Shown here in pieces: positions 43,633 through 52,352 of a DNA stretch of 64,000 nt. The notes below the pieces were generated by a model that did not search any database, was not told the origin of the DNA, and saw only the letters and a program-made list of their open reading frames with translations. The stretch comes from Parolsenella sp958406235. Its GTDB lineage: Bacteria > Actinomycetota > Coriobacteriia > Coriobacteriales > Atopobiaceae. The stretch covers positions 310,001 to 374,000 of the forward strand of contig NZ_JBCLNF010000001.1 in NCBI RefSeq assembly GCF_039062465.1. The letters are read 5' to 3'. A program made the translations under genes and the position numbers. The first letter of the stretch is position 1; each line of letters starts with the position of its first letter.

Positions 43633-44487
43633 TTGGCAAAGGTCTCAGACATTCCATTTGGCGCCGTAAGGCAGGTTGTTGATGGCGTCCGCGCCGCCGA
43701 GAATTCTCGTCGGTCTTGCGTTCGTGTGTCTATTGAGCTGGAGGAGGGGGCTCCGTCCGAGCTCGTCTGCTCGCTGCGCGACGCTCTTATGCCCCAGACT
43801 GCGACTGGCCTCGTCCACGTCGAGGTAGTGCGCCCCGGTGCTCCTGTTCGTGTCAACCCGGATTGTGACCTCGCCATTGTCGTCGCGGGTACTTCCGGGA
43901 TTGCCGCGGAGGTCTCAAGGGCGTTCACTTCGATGGCGGTGCCGTGCGCCATAGTCGTCGAGACAAGCGTCGAGGCACCAGAGCCCCATGAGGTTTCAGG
44001 CGCCGCTCTCATCGCTGCCACGTCGCCTGAAGCCATGCTTGAGAAGTTGGCGACCTGGATGGCGGAAGCATGTCGTGCGGACATCGCCCTTGCGACTAAC
44101 TTTCCGTTTGTCCGTCATGCCGTCTCGCTTGCTTGCGTTTCGAGGCGCTGCGCCCAAAATGCGGCTATCTCGATTCTGCCCTTGAGTGGCGGCGCAGAAA
44201 TGCCGCTGCTTACCGCCAACCAGTCTCTTATGGCGCTAGACGTCGCCGGCGCTCACGGCTGCGGCGTCAGTTCCGGGCGGGTTGCAGACATTGCATTCGT
44301 CGTGGCGAGCGCCTTTGCTTGTCGAGGCATAGCTCGTTATTTGAGTAAGAATCTTCCCGGTCTAGGCTTTCTCGTTCGTCCCACCGTCGCCTTTGGAGGC
44401 ACCGCCGCCGTCGGACGGGCGCTTATCGTTAGATATGAGGCGGAGAAAGCGTGGAAAGCCCGTCAACAACCGCATTTTTGTCGTTGA
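43633..44487 (+). CDS. Unknown protein, DUF697-like C-terminus, last gene of the mre-rod cluster
   Basis: A TTG start at 43633 is used because AAGGAGGGCG lies at the right distance. The 284-aa product has an N-terminal half with an alpha/beta character (DCDLAIVVAGTSGIAAEVSRAF, then PCAIVVETS), reminiscent of a degenerate GTPase-like fold without a P-loop. The C-terminal half (HAVSLACVSRRCAQNAA, MPLLTANQSLMALDVA, FLVRPTVAFGGT) resembles the DUF697 membrane-associated domain found after some GTPases. The assignment is weak; function is unknown. Cotranscription with rodA is likely. Confidence 0.6.
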   Translation: MAKVSDIPFGAVRQVVDGVRAAENSRRSCVRVSIELEEGAPSELVCSLRDALMPQTATGLVHVEVVRPGAPVRVNPDCDLAIVVAGTSGIAAEVSRAFTSMAVPCAIVVETSVEAPEPHEVSGAALIAATSPEAMLEKLATWMAEACRADIALATNFPFVRHAVSLACVSRRCAQNAAISILPLSGGAEMPLLTANQSLMALDVAGAHGCGVSSGRVADIAFVVASAFACRGIARYLSKNLPGLGFLVRPTVAFGGTAAVGRALIVRYEAEKAWKARQQPHFCR

Positions 44488-44512
44488 CGGTACCTATTTC
44501 CTAGCGTATTAT
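44484..44512 (+). promoter_or_regulatory. Promoter of the rplU-rpmA operon
   Basis: TTGACG (44484-44489) and TATTAT (44507-44512) are separated by exactly 17 bases. The -35 overlaps the stop of the preceding gene. Confidence 0.8.
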
Positions 44513-44553
44513 TTCCAACTGTTGCACTCACCACAGCAATGAAGGGCTCTCAC

Positions 44554-44910
44554 ATGTACGCAATCATCACGACTGGTGGCAAGCAGTATAAGGTTGCCAA
44601 GGGCGACGTCTTCGACGTCGAGAAGCTTGATGCGCAGCCTGGCGACGAGGTCAAGCTCGACGTTCTGATGCTCAATGACGGTAAGACGGTCCTCGTCGAC
44701 TCCGCCAAGCTTGCCAAGAAGAAGGTTACCTGCAAGGTTGTCGACCAGCACAAGGGCGCCAAGCAGCTCGTCTTCAAGTTCCAGAAGCGCAAGCGCCACT
44801 CTGTCAAGAAGGGCCACCGTCAGAACCTCACTCGTCTTGAGGTCTGCAGCATGCCCCGCATCACCTCGACGGCCAAGAAGGCCGCCACGACCGAGGACGC
44901 TGCCGAGTAA
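44554..44910 (+). CDS. rplU: 50S ribosomal protein bL21
   Basis: The ATG at 44554 follows GAAGGG; another ATG 15 bases earlier lacks spacing. The 118-aa protein begins MYAIITTGGKQYKV, the bL21 signature, and contains FKFQKRKRHSVKKGHRQ. About 15 extra residues at the C-terminus (TSTAKKAATTEDAAE) extend past the usual length. It binds 23S rRNA. It is the first gene of the rplU-rpmA pair. Confidence 0.97.
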   Translation: MYAIITTGGKQYKVAKGDVFDVEKLDAQPGDEVKLDVLMLNDGKTVLVDSAKLAKKKVTCKVVDQHKGAKQLVFKFQKRKRHSVKKGHRQNLTRLEVCSMPRITSTAKKAATTEDAAE

Positions 44911-44952
44911 CGCGCGTTCCCTTAGTTTCGACTAGATAGGCAGGTACCATCA

Positions 44953-45210
44953 ATGGCACACAAGAAGGGTCAGGCTAGCTCCCGTAACGGTCGCGATTCT
45001 GCGGCTCAGCGCCTTGGCACCAAGGTCTTCGGTGGCCAGTCCATCAAGACCGGTCAGATTATCGTTCGTCAGCGCGGCACGCACATCACGCCGGGCGAGA
45101 ATGTCGGTCGCGGCAAGGACGACACCCTGTTCGCCCTCACCGACGGCACCGTCGAGTTTGTGAAGGGCGCCAAGCACCGCGTGCACGTGCGTCCGGCTCA
45201 GGAGGCTTAA
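44953..45210 (+). CDS. rpmA: 50S ribosomal protein bL27
   Basis: The 85-aa protein starts MAHKKGQASSRNGRDS and has GGQSIKTGQIIVRQRGT. It lacks the cleavable N-terminal extension found in Firmicutes, so Prp protease processing is not needed. Its N-terminus reaches toward the peptidyl-transferase centre. Confidence 0.97.
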   Translation: MAHKKGQASSRNGRDSAAQRLGTKVFGGQSIKTGQIIVRQRGTHITPGENVGRGKDDTLFALTDGTVEFVKGAKHRVHVRPAQEA

Positions 45211-45237
45211 GGGCTTCCTCGACCCAATTTGGGCAGC

Positions 45238-45275
45238 AAAGGACCCTCGGCCTCTATCGCCGGGGGTCCTTTTTC
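45238..45275 (+). terminator. Terminator of rplU-rpmA
   Basis: AAAGGACCCTCGGC (45238-45251) pairs with GCCGGGGGTCCTTT (45259-45272) with one wobble, followed by TTTCG. Confidence 0.92.
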
Positions 45276-45307
45276 GTAAGCTTCAATTCCAGTTTGGAAG
45301 GGATCGC

Positions 45308-46876
45308 ATGTCCCAGTTCACCGACATTTCACGCATTAACGTAAAGGGTGGCGACGGCGGAGCCGGCTGCATGTCATTCCGTCGTGAGGCGTTCGTTCCC
45401 AAGGGCGGTCCTGATGGGGGAGACGGCGGTCGCGGCGGGGATGTCATTCTCGAGTGCGATCCTCAGCTTTCCTCTCTTATTGACTATCGCTTCAAGCACC
45501 ATTTCCGTGCGGAGCGCGGCACCCATGGCCAGGGAGCCAGGCGTCACGGCAAGGATGGTGAGGACCTGATTCTCAAGGTTCCCTGTGGCACCGTTGTGCG
45601 CGAGCTTGATCCTGAGACCATGGAGCCCCTGTATGAGATTGCGGACCTCACTCGCCCCGGCGAGCGCACTGTAGTCGGTCCTGGTGGCACTGGCGGTAAG
45701 GGCAACATCCACTTTGTGACGTCCGTGCGCAGGGCTCCCGCATTCGCCGAGAAGGGCGAGCCCGCCTTTGAGCACTGGATTGAGCTTGAGATGAAGCTCA
45801 TGGCTGACGCCGCGCTTGTTGGTATGCCTAGCGTGGGCAAGTCCTCCCTCATTGCTCGTATGAGCGCGGCTCGTCCCAAGGTGGCGGACTATCCCTTCAC
45901 GACGCTTATCCCCAACCTTGGTGTCGTTAAGGCCGGCGAGGCCGGTTCCTTTGTCGTCGCAGACGTTCCTGGCCTTATCGAGGGCGCCAGCGAGGGCAAG
46001 GGCCTCGGACACGAATTCCTCAGGCACATCGAGCGCACTGCATTGATTATGCATGTCGTCGACCTTACGGGCGGCTATGAGGGCCGTGACGCCGTCGAGG
46101 ACTATGAGATCATTAATCGCGAGCTCGCAGCCTATGCACCCGAGCTTGCCGAGCGGCCCCAGGTCGTCGTCGCTAACAAGTGCGATATGCCCGGAACGAG
46201 TGAGGCCCTCGCTGCGCTTCGCGGTCGCGTCGCGGCGGACGGTCACCCCTTCTTTGCCGTCTCCGCTGTGACGGGCGCGGGCATCGATGCGCTTGAAAGC
46301 ACCGTCGCTGACCTCGTTTCTGGTCTTCGTGCCGACCGCGAGGTCGAGCAGGGTCCGGTCCGTGATGAGGTCTTCAGCGAGAAGAGGACTCGCCGTGAGA
46401 ATGCCATCAAGGTGGAGAACCTTGGTGGTGGCGTCTGGCGAGTTCGCGGCACCGCCGTCGAGCGCATGGTCATCAAGACCGACTGGGACAACGAGGAGGC
46501 CATTGCCTACCTCCAGCATCGCTTCGATCGCATGGGCCTTGATGACATGCTTGCGAAGGCGGGCGTTAAGTCTGGCGATACCGTTCGAATCCTGGGCTAT
46601 GACCTTGATTACTCGCAGGATGACGTTGATGCGTATGCTGAGCTCCGCGAGGATGAACCCCAGCTTGTGTTCGACGGCGACTGGGACGATGACGTGCTGA
46701 CGGTCGGCGAGCTTTCTGCTGGCTGCGAAGGCCTTGGCGAGCTTTCTGCTGGCTGCGAAGGCCTCGGCGAGCTTGACGCTGACGCATCGTTCGATGGCGC
46801 TACGTCTGTTGAGGACGATTCCGATGAGGCTTCGTTTGTTGATGCGCCCTCTTCCGATGCGGCTGAGGAGGAGTAG
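45308..46876 (+). CDS. obgE: Obg-family GTPase CgtA/ObgE
   Basis: The 522-aa protein has the glycine-rich Obg domain (GGDGGAGCMSFRREAFVPKGGPDGG), a G domain with GMPSVGKSS (172-180), DVPGLIEGA and NKCD, and an OCT domain (about 350-430). It acts in late 50S ribosome assembly and stress response. The C-terminal 60 residues are acidic and contain a 10-residue repeat, GELSAGCEGL, in tandem (467-486). GGAAGGGATCGC precedes the ATG. Confidence 0.96.
   Translation: MSQFTDISRINVKGGDGGAGCMSFRREAFVPKGGPDGGDGGRGGDVILECDPQLSSLIDYRFKHHFRAERGTHGQGARRHGKDGEDLILKVPCGTVVRELDPETMEPLYEIADLTRPGERTVVGPGGTGGKGNIHFVTSVRRAPAFAEKGEPAFEHWIELEMKLMADAALVGMPSVGKSSLIARMSAARPKVADYPFTTLIPNLGVVKAGEAGSFVVADVPGLIEGASEGKGLGHEFLRHIERTALIMHVVDLTGGYEGRDAVEDYEIINRELAAYAPELAERPQVVVANKCDMPGTSEALAALRGRVAADGHPFFAVSAVTGAGIDALESTVADLVSGLRADREVEQGPVRDEVFSEKRTRRENAIKVENLGGGVWRVRGTAVERMVIKTDWDNEEAIAYLQHRFDRMGLDDMLAKAGVKSGDTVRILGYDLDYSQDDVDAYAELREDEPQLVFDGDWDDDVLTVGELSAGCEGLGELSAGCEGLGELDADASFDGATSVEDDSDEASFVDAPSSDAAEEE
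46706..46774 (+). repeat. 30-bp in-frame tandem repeat in the obgE tail
   Basis: Two near-identical 30-base units (46706-46735, 46736-46765; one base differs) are followed by nine bases of a third. They encode GELSAGCEGL twice. Near identity including third positions implies recent duplication. Confidence 0.95.
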
Positions 46877-46879
46877 TCC

Positions 46880-47983
46880 TTGTCCCTGATCGTATTTAAG
46901 GTTGGCTCGTCGACCCTTATGGGCTCGGATAACGAGCTTGATCTCGCCTTCGTGCGTTCCCTCTGCTCTCAGATGGGGGAGCTTCGCAGGGCGGGGAACC
47001 AAGTCGTTCTCGTCTCGAGCGGCGCCGCCGCCGTCGGGCGCTCCCTCCTTGGCTTTACCGAGCGTCCTGGAGATATCCCAACTCTCCAGGCCTGTGCTGC
47101 GGCGGGCCAGACGAAACTCATCGAGCGCTATGCCGAGGTCCTCGCCGAGGATGGAATCAAGTGTGCGCAGGTCCTTCTCACCCGCGGTGACGTGGTGGAT
47201 AGGACGGGGTATCTCAATGCGAGGAACACCTTCGAGCGCCTCCTCGACCTGGGTGTCATTCCCATCGTGAACGAGAATGACACCGTCAGCGTTCGCGAGT
47301 TCTCCTTTGGCGACAACGACATGCTCGGCGCCATCGTTGCGTCGCTTATCGACGCGGACCTTTACGTCATCCTGTCGGACATCGATGGCCTGTACACCGC
47401 TAACCCCGACACGCATCCTGACGCCAAGCTCATCGATCGCGTTGAGCGTGTCAGCTCGAAGATCGTTGCGATGGCGGGCGGCGCTGGCTCAAGCTACGGG
47501 ACCGGCGGCATGGCCACCAAGGTTCGAGCTGGCCGCGCGATGATAGCCGCCGGCATCCCCATGGTTATCTGCAAGGGCAGGGAAGAGGGCGCGCTTCTTT
47601 CCGCCGTCGCCGGGACTGGTCGCCACACTCGGTTCGAGGGTCCGGCCAGCATGGGCCACGAGCAGGCACGTAAGCTCTGGATTGGCCTTGCGGGCCTTTC
47701 TCGCGGCTCGATCACGGTGGACGATGGCGCCGTGTATGCGCTCGAGAGGGATGGCGCCTCGCTTCTTCCCGTGGGTGTTACCGGGGTCGATGGAACCTTT
47801 GATGCGGGAGATACCGTCAACGTGCTCGATTCTAAAGGTCAGCTCATCGCTCGTGGGATCACGCGTTACTCCTCGGATGACATTTGGCGTATACACGGCC
47901 TCAGGCTTGAGGTCATTAAGCGCTTTTGGCCCGACCGTGACGACTGCCCCGTCATCCACAGGGACGAGCTCCTCGTCTTCTAA
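46880..47983 (+). CDS. proB: Glutamate 5-kinase
   Basis: A TTG start at 46880 follows the AGGAGGAG that also ends obgE. The 367-aa protein has the amino-acid-kinase fold: VFKVGSSTLMG, VLVSSGAAAVGR, VNENDTVSVREFSFGDND, LSDIDGLYTANP and GTGGMATKVRAGRAM. The C-terminal third matches a PUA domain. It makes glutamyl 5-phosphate, the first step of proline synthesis, normally inhibited by proline. ProA is encoded 36 bases downstream. Confidence 0.96.
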   Translation: MSLIVFKVGSSTLMGSDNELDLAFVRSLCSQMGELRRAGNQVVLVSSGAAAVGRSLLGFTERPGDIPTLQACAAAGQTKLIERYAEVLAEDGIKCAQVLLTRGDVVDRTGYLNARNTFERLLDLGVIPIVNENDTVSVREFSFGDNDMLGAIVASLIDADLYVILSDIDGLYTANPDTHPDAKLIDRVERVSSKIVAMAGGAGSSYGTGGMATKVRAGRAMIAAGIPMVICKGREEGALLSAVAGTGRHTRFEGPASMGHEQARKLWIGLAGLSRGSITVDDGAVYALERDGASLLPVGVTGVDGTFDAGDTVNVLDSKGQLIARGITRYSSDDIWRIHGLRLEVIKRFWPDRDDCPVIHRDELLVF

Positions 47984-48019
47984 TTTCGATTTCGCGCGCG
48001 TACGACTGGAGGGAACGAT

Positions 48020-49291
48020 ATGTCCGAGGCAATCGATAAGGCCCGCGCCGCACATGGCGCTTCCGTCGTGCTTGCCCAGGCAAGCGCCTCACTGCGCAGC
48101 AAGGCGATTCTTGCGGCGGCAAATGCCGTGAGCGAGTCTAGGTCCGTCATTCTTGAGGCCAACGGCCGCGATATGGAACGCGGTGGCAAGGCCGGCATGC
48201 CAGGCCCTCTGCTTGACCGCCTGATGCTTGATGATGCTCGCATCGACGGCATCGTTGCCGGCATGCGAGAGGTTGCCTCCCAAGCTGACCCTATCGGCGA
48301 GGTCGTCGGCGGCAGGACGCTTGCCTCCGGCATTCGCCTCACTCAGGTTCGAGTGCCCCTCGGCGTCGTCGCTATGGTGTACGAGGCTAGGCCCAACGTT
48401 ACTGCCGACGCCATCTGTCTTGCACTGCGTTCTGGCAATGCCGTGGTCCTTCGTGGCGGAACCGCGGCTCATGATTCCTGCGAGGCTATTGCCCAGGCCT
48501 GCCGTGATGGAATTGCATCTGCCGGACTCCCTCGAGACTGCGCGTGCATCATCGACTCTTCGGATCGAGCCGAGACGCGTGAGCTTATGCATGCCAACGG
48601 GCTCATTGACGTCCTTATTCCGCGCGGCGGTCACTCGCTCATTCGCACTTGCGTTGAGCAGGCGACCGTCCCGGTGATCCAGACGGGCGAGGGCAATTGC
48701 CACGTCTATGTCCACACTTCCGCCGATCTTGACATGGCGATTTCCATTATCGAAAACGCAAAGACCCAGAGGCCGGGTGTCTGCAATGCGATTGAGACGG
48801 TGCTTGTTGACGAGGACGTTTCGGGCGAATTTCTGCCTCGTCTCGTGAGCGCTTGTCGCACTTGGGGCGTCATGGTTCATGGGGACGAGACCGCCCTGGC
48901 CGCATGCGCCGAGAGTGGCCTCAATGAAAGCTCTGAGTACGTTGCGGCCACAGAGGATGATTGGGCGCGTGAATACGATTCGCTCGATCTTGCCGTTCAC
49001 GTCGTCTCTGGTCTCGACGCAGCAATCGAGCACATCAATCGATTTGGTACTCAGCACTCTGAGTGCATCGTCGCTCGTGACGTTACTGCGGCGGAGGCAT
49101 TCCTCGCGCGCGTTGATGCTGCTGCGGTCTATGTAAATGCCAGCACGCGCTTCACTGACGGTGGCATGTTTGGCCTGGGCGCTGAGATTGGCATTTCGAC
49201 TCAAAAATTGCACGCTCGTGGCCCCATGGGAGCGTTTGCTCTCACGACTACCAAGTGCCTCCTTCGCGGTGATGGCCAGGTGCGTGCCTAA
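48020..49291 (+). CDS. proA: Glutamate-5-semialdehyde dehydrogenase (gamma-glutamyl phosphate reductase)
   Basis: The 423-aa aldehyde-dehydrogenase-fold enzyme has VPLGVVAMVYEARPNVT, GNAVVLRGGTAA, IPRGGHSLI, and RPGVCNAIETVLVDE, which holds the catalytic cysteine. It uses NADPH to reduce glutamyl phosphate to glutamate semialdehyde, the second step to proline. GGAGGGAACG precedes the ATG. Its stop and the nadD start overlap (TAATG). Confidence 0.96.
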   Translation: MSEAIDKARAAHGASVVLAQASASLRSKAILAAANAVSESRSVILEANGRDMERGGKAGMPGPLLDRLMLDDARIDGIVAGMREVASQADPIGEVVGGRTLASGIRLTQVRVPLGVVAMVYEARPNVTADAICLALRSGNAVVLRGGTAAHDSCEAIAQACRDGIASAGLPRDCACIIDSSDRAETRELMHANGLIDVLIPRGGHSLIRTCVEQATVPVIQTGEGNCHVYVHTSADLDMAISIIENAKTQRPGVCNAIETVLVDEDVSGEFLPRLVSACRTWGVMVHGDETALAACAESGLNESSEYVAATEDDWAREYDSLDLAVHVVSGLDAAIEHINRFGTQHSECIVARDVTAAEAFLARVDAAAVYVNASTRFTDGGMFGLGAEIGISTQKLHARGPMGAFALTTTKCLLRGDGQVRA

Positions 49292-50046
49292 TGTCTGCGG
49301 GCAAGGAAGCTCTTCCTGGTGATGTTGCCGCCAAGCTCGTCTCGGATCTTCCTGCGCTGGGGAGGGACCCCTCGCGCACGTATCGCCTTGGAGTTATGGG
49401 CGGCACGTTCGATCCCATTCACAATGGGCACCTTGTTGCCGCCGAGCAGGCGGCCCATGACCTCAACCTCGACCTTGTCGTGTTCGTGCCGGCCGGAAGT
49501 CCTGCTTTTAAGCAAGACAGGCATGTCTCGAGCGCGGAGGATCGTCACGCCATGACGCTGCTGGCAACCGCAGATAATCCTCGCTTTCTCGTGAGCAGAC
49601 TTGAGGTTGATAGGCCCGGCATTACCTACACCGTAGACACACTCGAGCTATTGAGGAGTCACTATCCCAATAACGTGGAGATCTATTTCATCACGGGCGC
49701 GGATGCTATCAGCGACATTCTGAGCTGGCACGATGCCGATCGTATCGCGTCCCTTGCGCATTTGGTTGGTGCTACTCGCCCTGGTTATGATCTTGAGCAC
49801 GTGAGGGCGAGCCTCGCGGAATCCGGGATTCGTTTCCTGGTGCACTATCTTGAGGTTCCAGCGCTTGCGATTTCTTCGAGCGATCTACGCGCTCGAGTTG
49901 CGGCGGGCCAGTCACTTCGCTACCTGACGAGTGATTCCGTCGTCGGCTATATCGAGAAGCGCCACTTGTATGATGCGGCGCGAACACCATATGTGGCACC
50001 CGATGCCCTGGGTCTCATGGGCGGTATGAGCACGGAGGGCGCATGA
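49291..50046 (+). CDS. nadD: Nicotinate-nucleotide adenylyltransferase
   Basis: The 251-aa protein has GGTFDPIHNGH (37-48), the nucleotidyl-transferase HxGH-type motif, plus SRLEVDRPGITYTVDTLE, ITGADAISDILSW and ISSSDLRARV. It adenylates nicotinate mononucleotide in NAD synthesis. An N-terminal extension of about 30 residues precedes the core. It overlaps both proA and yqeK. Confidence 0.95.
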   Translation: MSAGKEALPGDVAAKLVSDLPALGRDPSRTYRLGVMGGTFDPIHNGHLVAAEQAAHDLNLDLVVFVPAGSPAFKQDRHVSSAEDRHAMTLLATADNPRFLVSRLEVDRPGITYTVDTLELLRSHYPNNVEIYFITGADAISDILSWHDADRIASLAHLVGATRPGYDLEHVRASLAESGIRFLVHYLEVPALAISSSDLRARVAAGQSLRYLTSDSVVGYIEKRHLYDAARTPYVAPDALGLMGGMSTEGA

Positions 50047-50717
50047 GCAAAAAGAACGACTGCAAGCTATGGAAAGGTCTAGACGTCTCCTGGCTTCCAA
50101 AGAAACTTCCGGCGTACAGCGATGCCGAGGTCGCCGCTATCGACAGCTATGAGGCGGCGCTTGCGAAGCAACTCGAAAGGAAGCCTAAGCGCTTCTCGCA
50201 TTCTCTTTCGGTGGGCCTTGTTGCCGAGCGACTCGCTCTCGCCTATGGCATCGACCCGTATCCGGCCAGAGTGGCCGGCATTCTCCACGACTGGTCTAAG
50301 GGACTTCCGAAGGATGAGCTCTTGGGTAGGGCTTCTGCCCTCGGTATCGATCTGGGCGTTGACTGTTCTCTCGTTGAGCCGGTTCTGCACGGAATGGTCG
50401 CCGCTCGAGAGCTTCCTGGCATTTTTCCCGAGCTCACGAGTGAGGTTTTGCAGGCAATCGAGCGCCATACGCTTGGTGACTCGCATATGAGCCCCCTTGA
50501 CATGGTCATTTTCGTTGCCGACGGCATAGAGCCGTTCCGCAAGAACGCTCCGGCGATAGTCTCGCAGCGAACTCATGCGGGTTCGACATCCCTTCCTGAT
50601 CTTTTCTGGGAGAGCTTCGCAGACGGAGTCTCCTACGTCATAGACACGAGGCGCTACCTCTATCCTGGAACTCTCAACATCTATAACGACCTCGTGCTTT
50701 CGCGCGCGGCCAACTAA
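50043..50717 (+). CDS. yqeK: HD-domain Ap4A hydrolase YqeK
   Basis: The 224-aa protein has RFSHSLSVGLVAERLA (His53) and GILHDWSKGLPKDEL (His82-Asp83), the metal-binding HD residues, and HTLGDSHMSPLDMVIFVADGIEP. YqeK proteins symmetrically cleave diadenosine tetraphosphate. The ATGA overlap with nadD and position before rsfS match the conserved nadD-yqeK-rsfS order. An N-terminal 35 residues are extra. Confidence 0.93.
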   Translation: MSKKNDCKLWKGLDVSWLPKKLPAYSDAEVAAIDSYEAALAKQLERKPKRFSHSLSVGLVAERLALAYGIDPYPARVAGILHDWSKGLPKDELLGRASALGIDLGVDCSLVEPVLHGMVAARELPGIFPELTSEVLQAIERHTLGDSHMSPLDMVIFVADGIEPFRKNAPAIVSQRTHAGSTSLPDLFWESFADGVSYVIDTRRYLYPGTLNIYNDLVLSRAAN

Positions 50718-50726
50718 AGGAGATTC

Positions 50727-51092
50727 ATGTCGACTGACTTCAATTCACGCGACCTCGTTACTGTCGCAGTTTCTGCCGCCGACGCGAAGAAGGCCGATGA
50801 CATCGTCGCCATCGGTCTTGTCGGTATCTCTGACGCGTGCGATGCCGTCGTCATCTGCACCGGCGCAAACGCCCGTCTTGCGGACTCCGTGGTTGACGAG
50901 GTCGAGGAGCGCGTTCGCGCTGCCTTTGGTCTTAGCCCCGTTTCAATCGAGGGAAGGGCTGATGGCCGCTGGATTCTCATGGACTACGGCGCGGTCATCG
51001 TGCACGTCTTCTCTCCCGAGGCAAGGGACTATTACCGCATCGAGCACCTTTGGGGAGACGCGCCGCGCTTCGACCTCGCCTTGGAGGACTAG
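50727..51092 (+). CDS. rsfS: Ribosomal silencing factor RsfS
   Basis: The 121-aa protein matches the RsfS/Iojap family: DAVVICTGANARLADSVVDEVEERV, EGRADGRWILMDYGAVIVHVFSPEARDYYRIEHLWGD-type C-terminus. It binds ribosomal protein uL14 and blocks subunit joining under starvation. AAAGGAG precedes the ATG. Its stop codon overlaps the stop of dinB on the other strand. Confidence 0.95.
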   Translation: MSTDFNSRDLVTVAVSAADAKKADDIVAIGLVGISDACDAVVICTGANARLADSVVDEVEERVRAAFGLSPVSIEGRADGRWILMDYGAVIVHVFSPEARDYYRIEHLWGDAPRFDLALED

Positions 51093-52351
51093 TCATCCTC
51101 TTTGTGCTGGGGCTGCGTGTTCGTTGTGGCTCCTTTGAGTTTCATTTCTCTTCCAAAGGCCACCGCATCGTCGCCAAATCGTTCTTTGAGAGCGTCTGTT
51201 GCCACGTGAAGCTTCCGCATCGCAGACTTGCGGCGTTCAACTTCGGGGTCCTCGAACAGGTCAAGCTGTCGGGGGCCCTGTTCTGCGAAGTTTGAGATGC
51301 CCACACCTAGGAGGCGAACGGGGTCACCCTCGCTCCAGAGCTGTCTCACCAGCTCCCGAGCGACGGGCGACATCGCGCTTTCGTCATCCGTCGGTTCTGG
51401 CAGCCTCGACTGGGCGGAGCGTGTGCTTAGAGCTGTATTCTTAATCCTGACTGTGAGTGTTGAGCCCGCGAGGCCCTTTCTTCTCAGCCGCCTCGCCACC
51501 ATTGCGCAAAGCGCATCGAGTGAGGGTAGGATCTCGTCCTCTCTCGTCAGGTCTGTTGCGAAGGTCCTTTCGTTTGAAATGGACTTCGGATCTTCTTCAA
51601 CGGCGCGTTCGCCAACGCGGGAGCGTTCAGCTCCCGCGGCACGCTCGCGGAGCGTTACTCCCAGAGATCCGAGCTCCCGTTCGAGTAGAGAGGGGTCTGC
51701 GACGGCGAGCTGGCCGAGTGTCTTAATTCCCATGCGGATGAGCTTCGCCTCGCCTGATGGCCCAATGCCGCTCATCGAACGCACGGGTAGGGGAGCGAGG
51801 AATCCCGCCTCCGTACCTGGAAGCACGACGGTGAGCCCACGGGGCTTCTCCATTTCCGAGGCGATCTTTGCCACGGTCTTGCAAACACCTATGCCTATGG
51901 AGCACGTGACTCCAAGGGAGGCTACGCGCTTCTGAATGCGTCTACAGATATCGATGGGGCTTTCCCTGGAATAGCGTCCAGGTGTTATGTCGAAGAACGC
52001 CTCGTCGATCGAGACTTGCTCCACCAACGGGGTCTCGTCCACGAGGATATCCATGACGAGATTGCTGACCTCGCGATATCGCGAGAAACATCCGTGCGTC
52101 CAAATGGCGTTTGGGCAGAGGCGCCGGGCTGTCGCCGCGGGCATGGCAGAATGCACGCCATATTGTCTGGCTTCGTATGAGGCCGTTGAAACCACTCCAC
52201 GGCGATCGGCATCGCCGCCTACAATGACGGGCTTGCCCCGCCATTCGGGATGGTCAAGCTGTTCCACGCTCGCAAAGAAGGCGTCAAGGTCGAGGAGACC
52301 AATCGCGGGGCCGTTCCAGGGGACTGAGAGGGCTTTTGCGGCAGGCTCCAT
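51089..52351 (-). CDS. dinB: DNA polymerase IV (Y family)
   Basis: The 420-aa protein has LLDLDAFFASVEQL (first metal Asp), VVSTASYEARQYGV, EQVSIDEAFFDITP with the catalytic SIDE, GIGVCKTVAKIASEMEKP, and the helix-hairpin-helix MSGIGPSGEAKL. The C-terminus is the little-finger domain. It performs error-prone translesion synthesis. It starts one base after the sensor kinase stop, so the two are translationally coupled, an unusual partnership. Confidence 0.93.
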   Translation of the reverse strand: MEPAAKALSVPWNGPAIGLLDLDAFFASVEQLDHPEWRGKPVIVGGDADRRGVVSTASYEARQYGVHSAMPAATARRLCPNAIWTHGCFSRYREVSNLVMDILVDETPLVEQVSIDEAFFDITPGRYSRESPIDICRRIQKRVASLGVTCSIGIGVCKTVAKIASEMEKPRGLTVVLPGTEAGFLAPLPVRSMSGIGPSGEAKLIRMGIKTLGQLAVADPSLLERELGSLGVTLRERAAGAERSRVGERAVEEDPKSISNERTFATDLTREDEILPSLDALCAMVARRLRRKGLAGSTLTVRIKNTALSTRSAQSRLPEPTDDESAMSPVARELVRQLWSEGDPVRLLGVGISNFAEQGPRQLDLFEDPEVERRKSAMRKLHVATDALKERFGDDAVAFGREMKLKGATTNTQPQHKEDD

Positions 52352-52352
52352 A

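Noticed and set aside
45374..47416. Long minus-strand frame across obgE and proB
   Set aside because: Runs antisense through two clearly coding genes, with no ribosome site and no family features.
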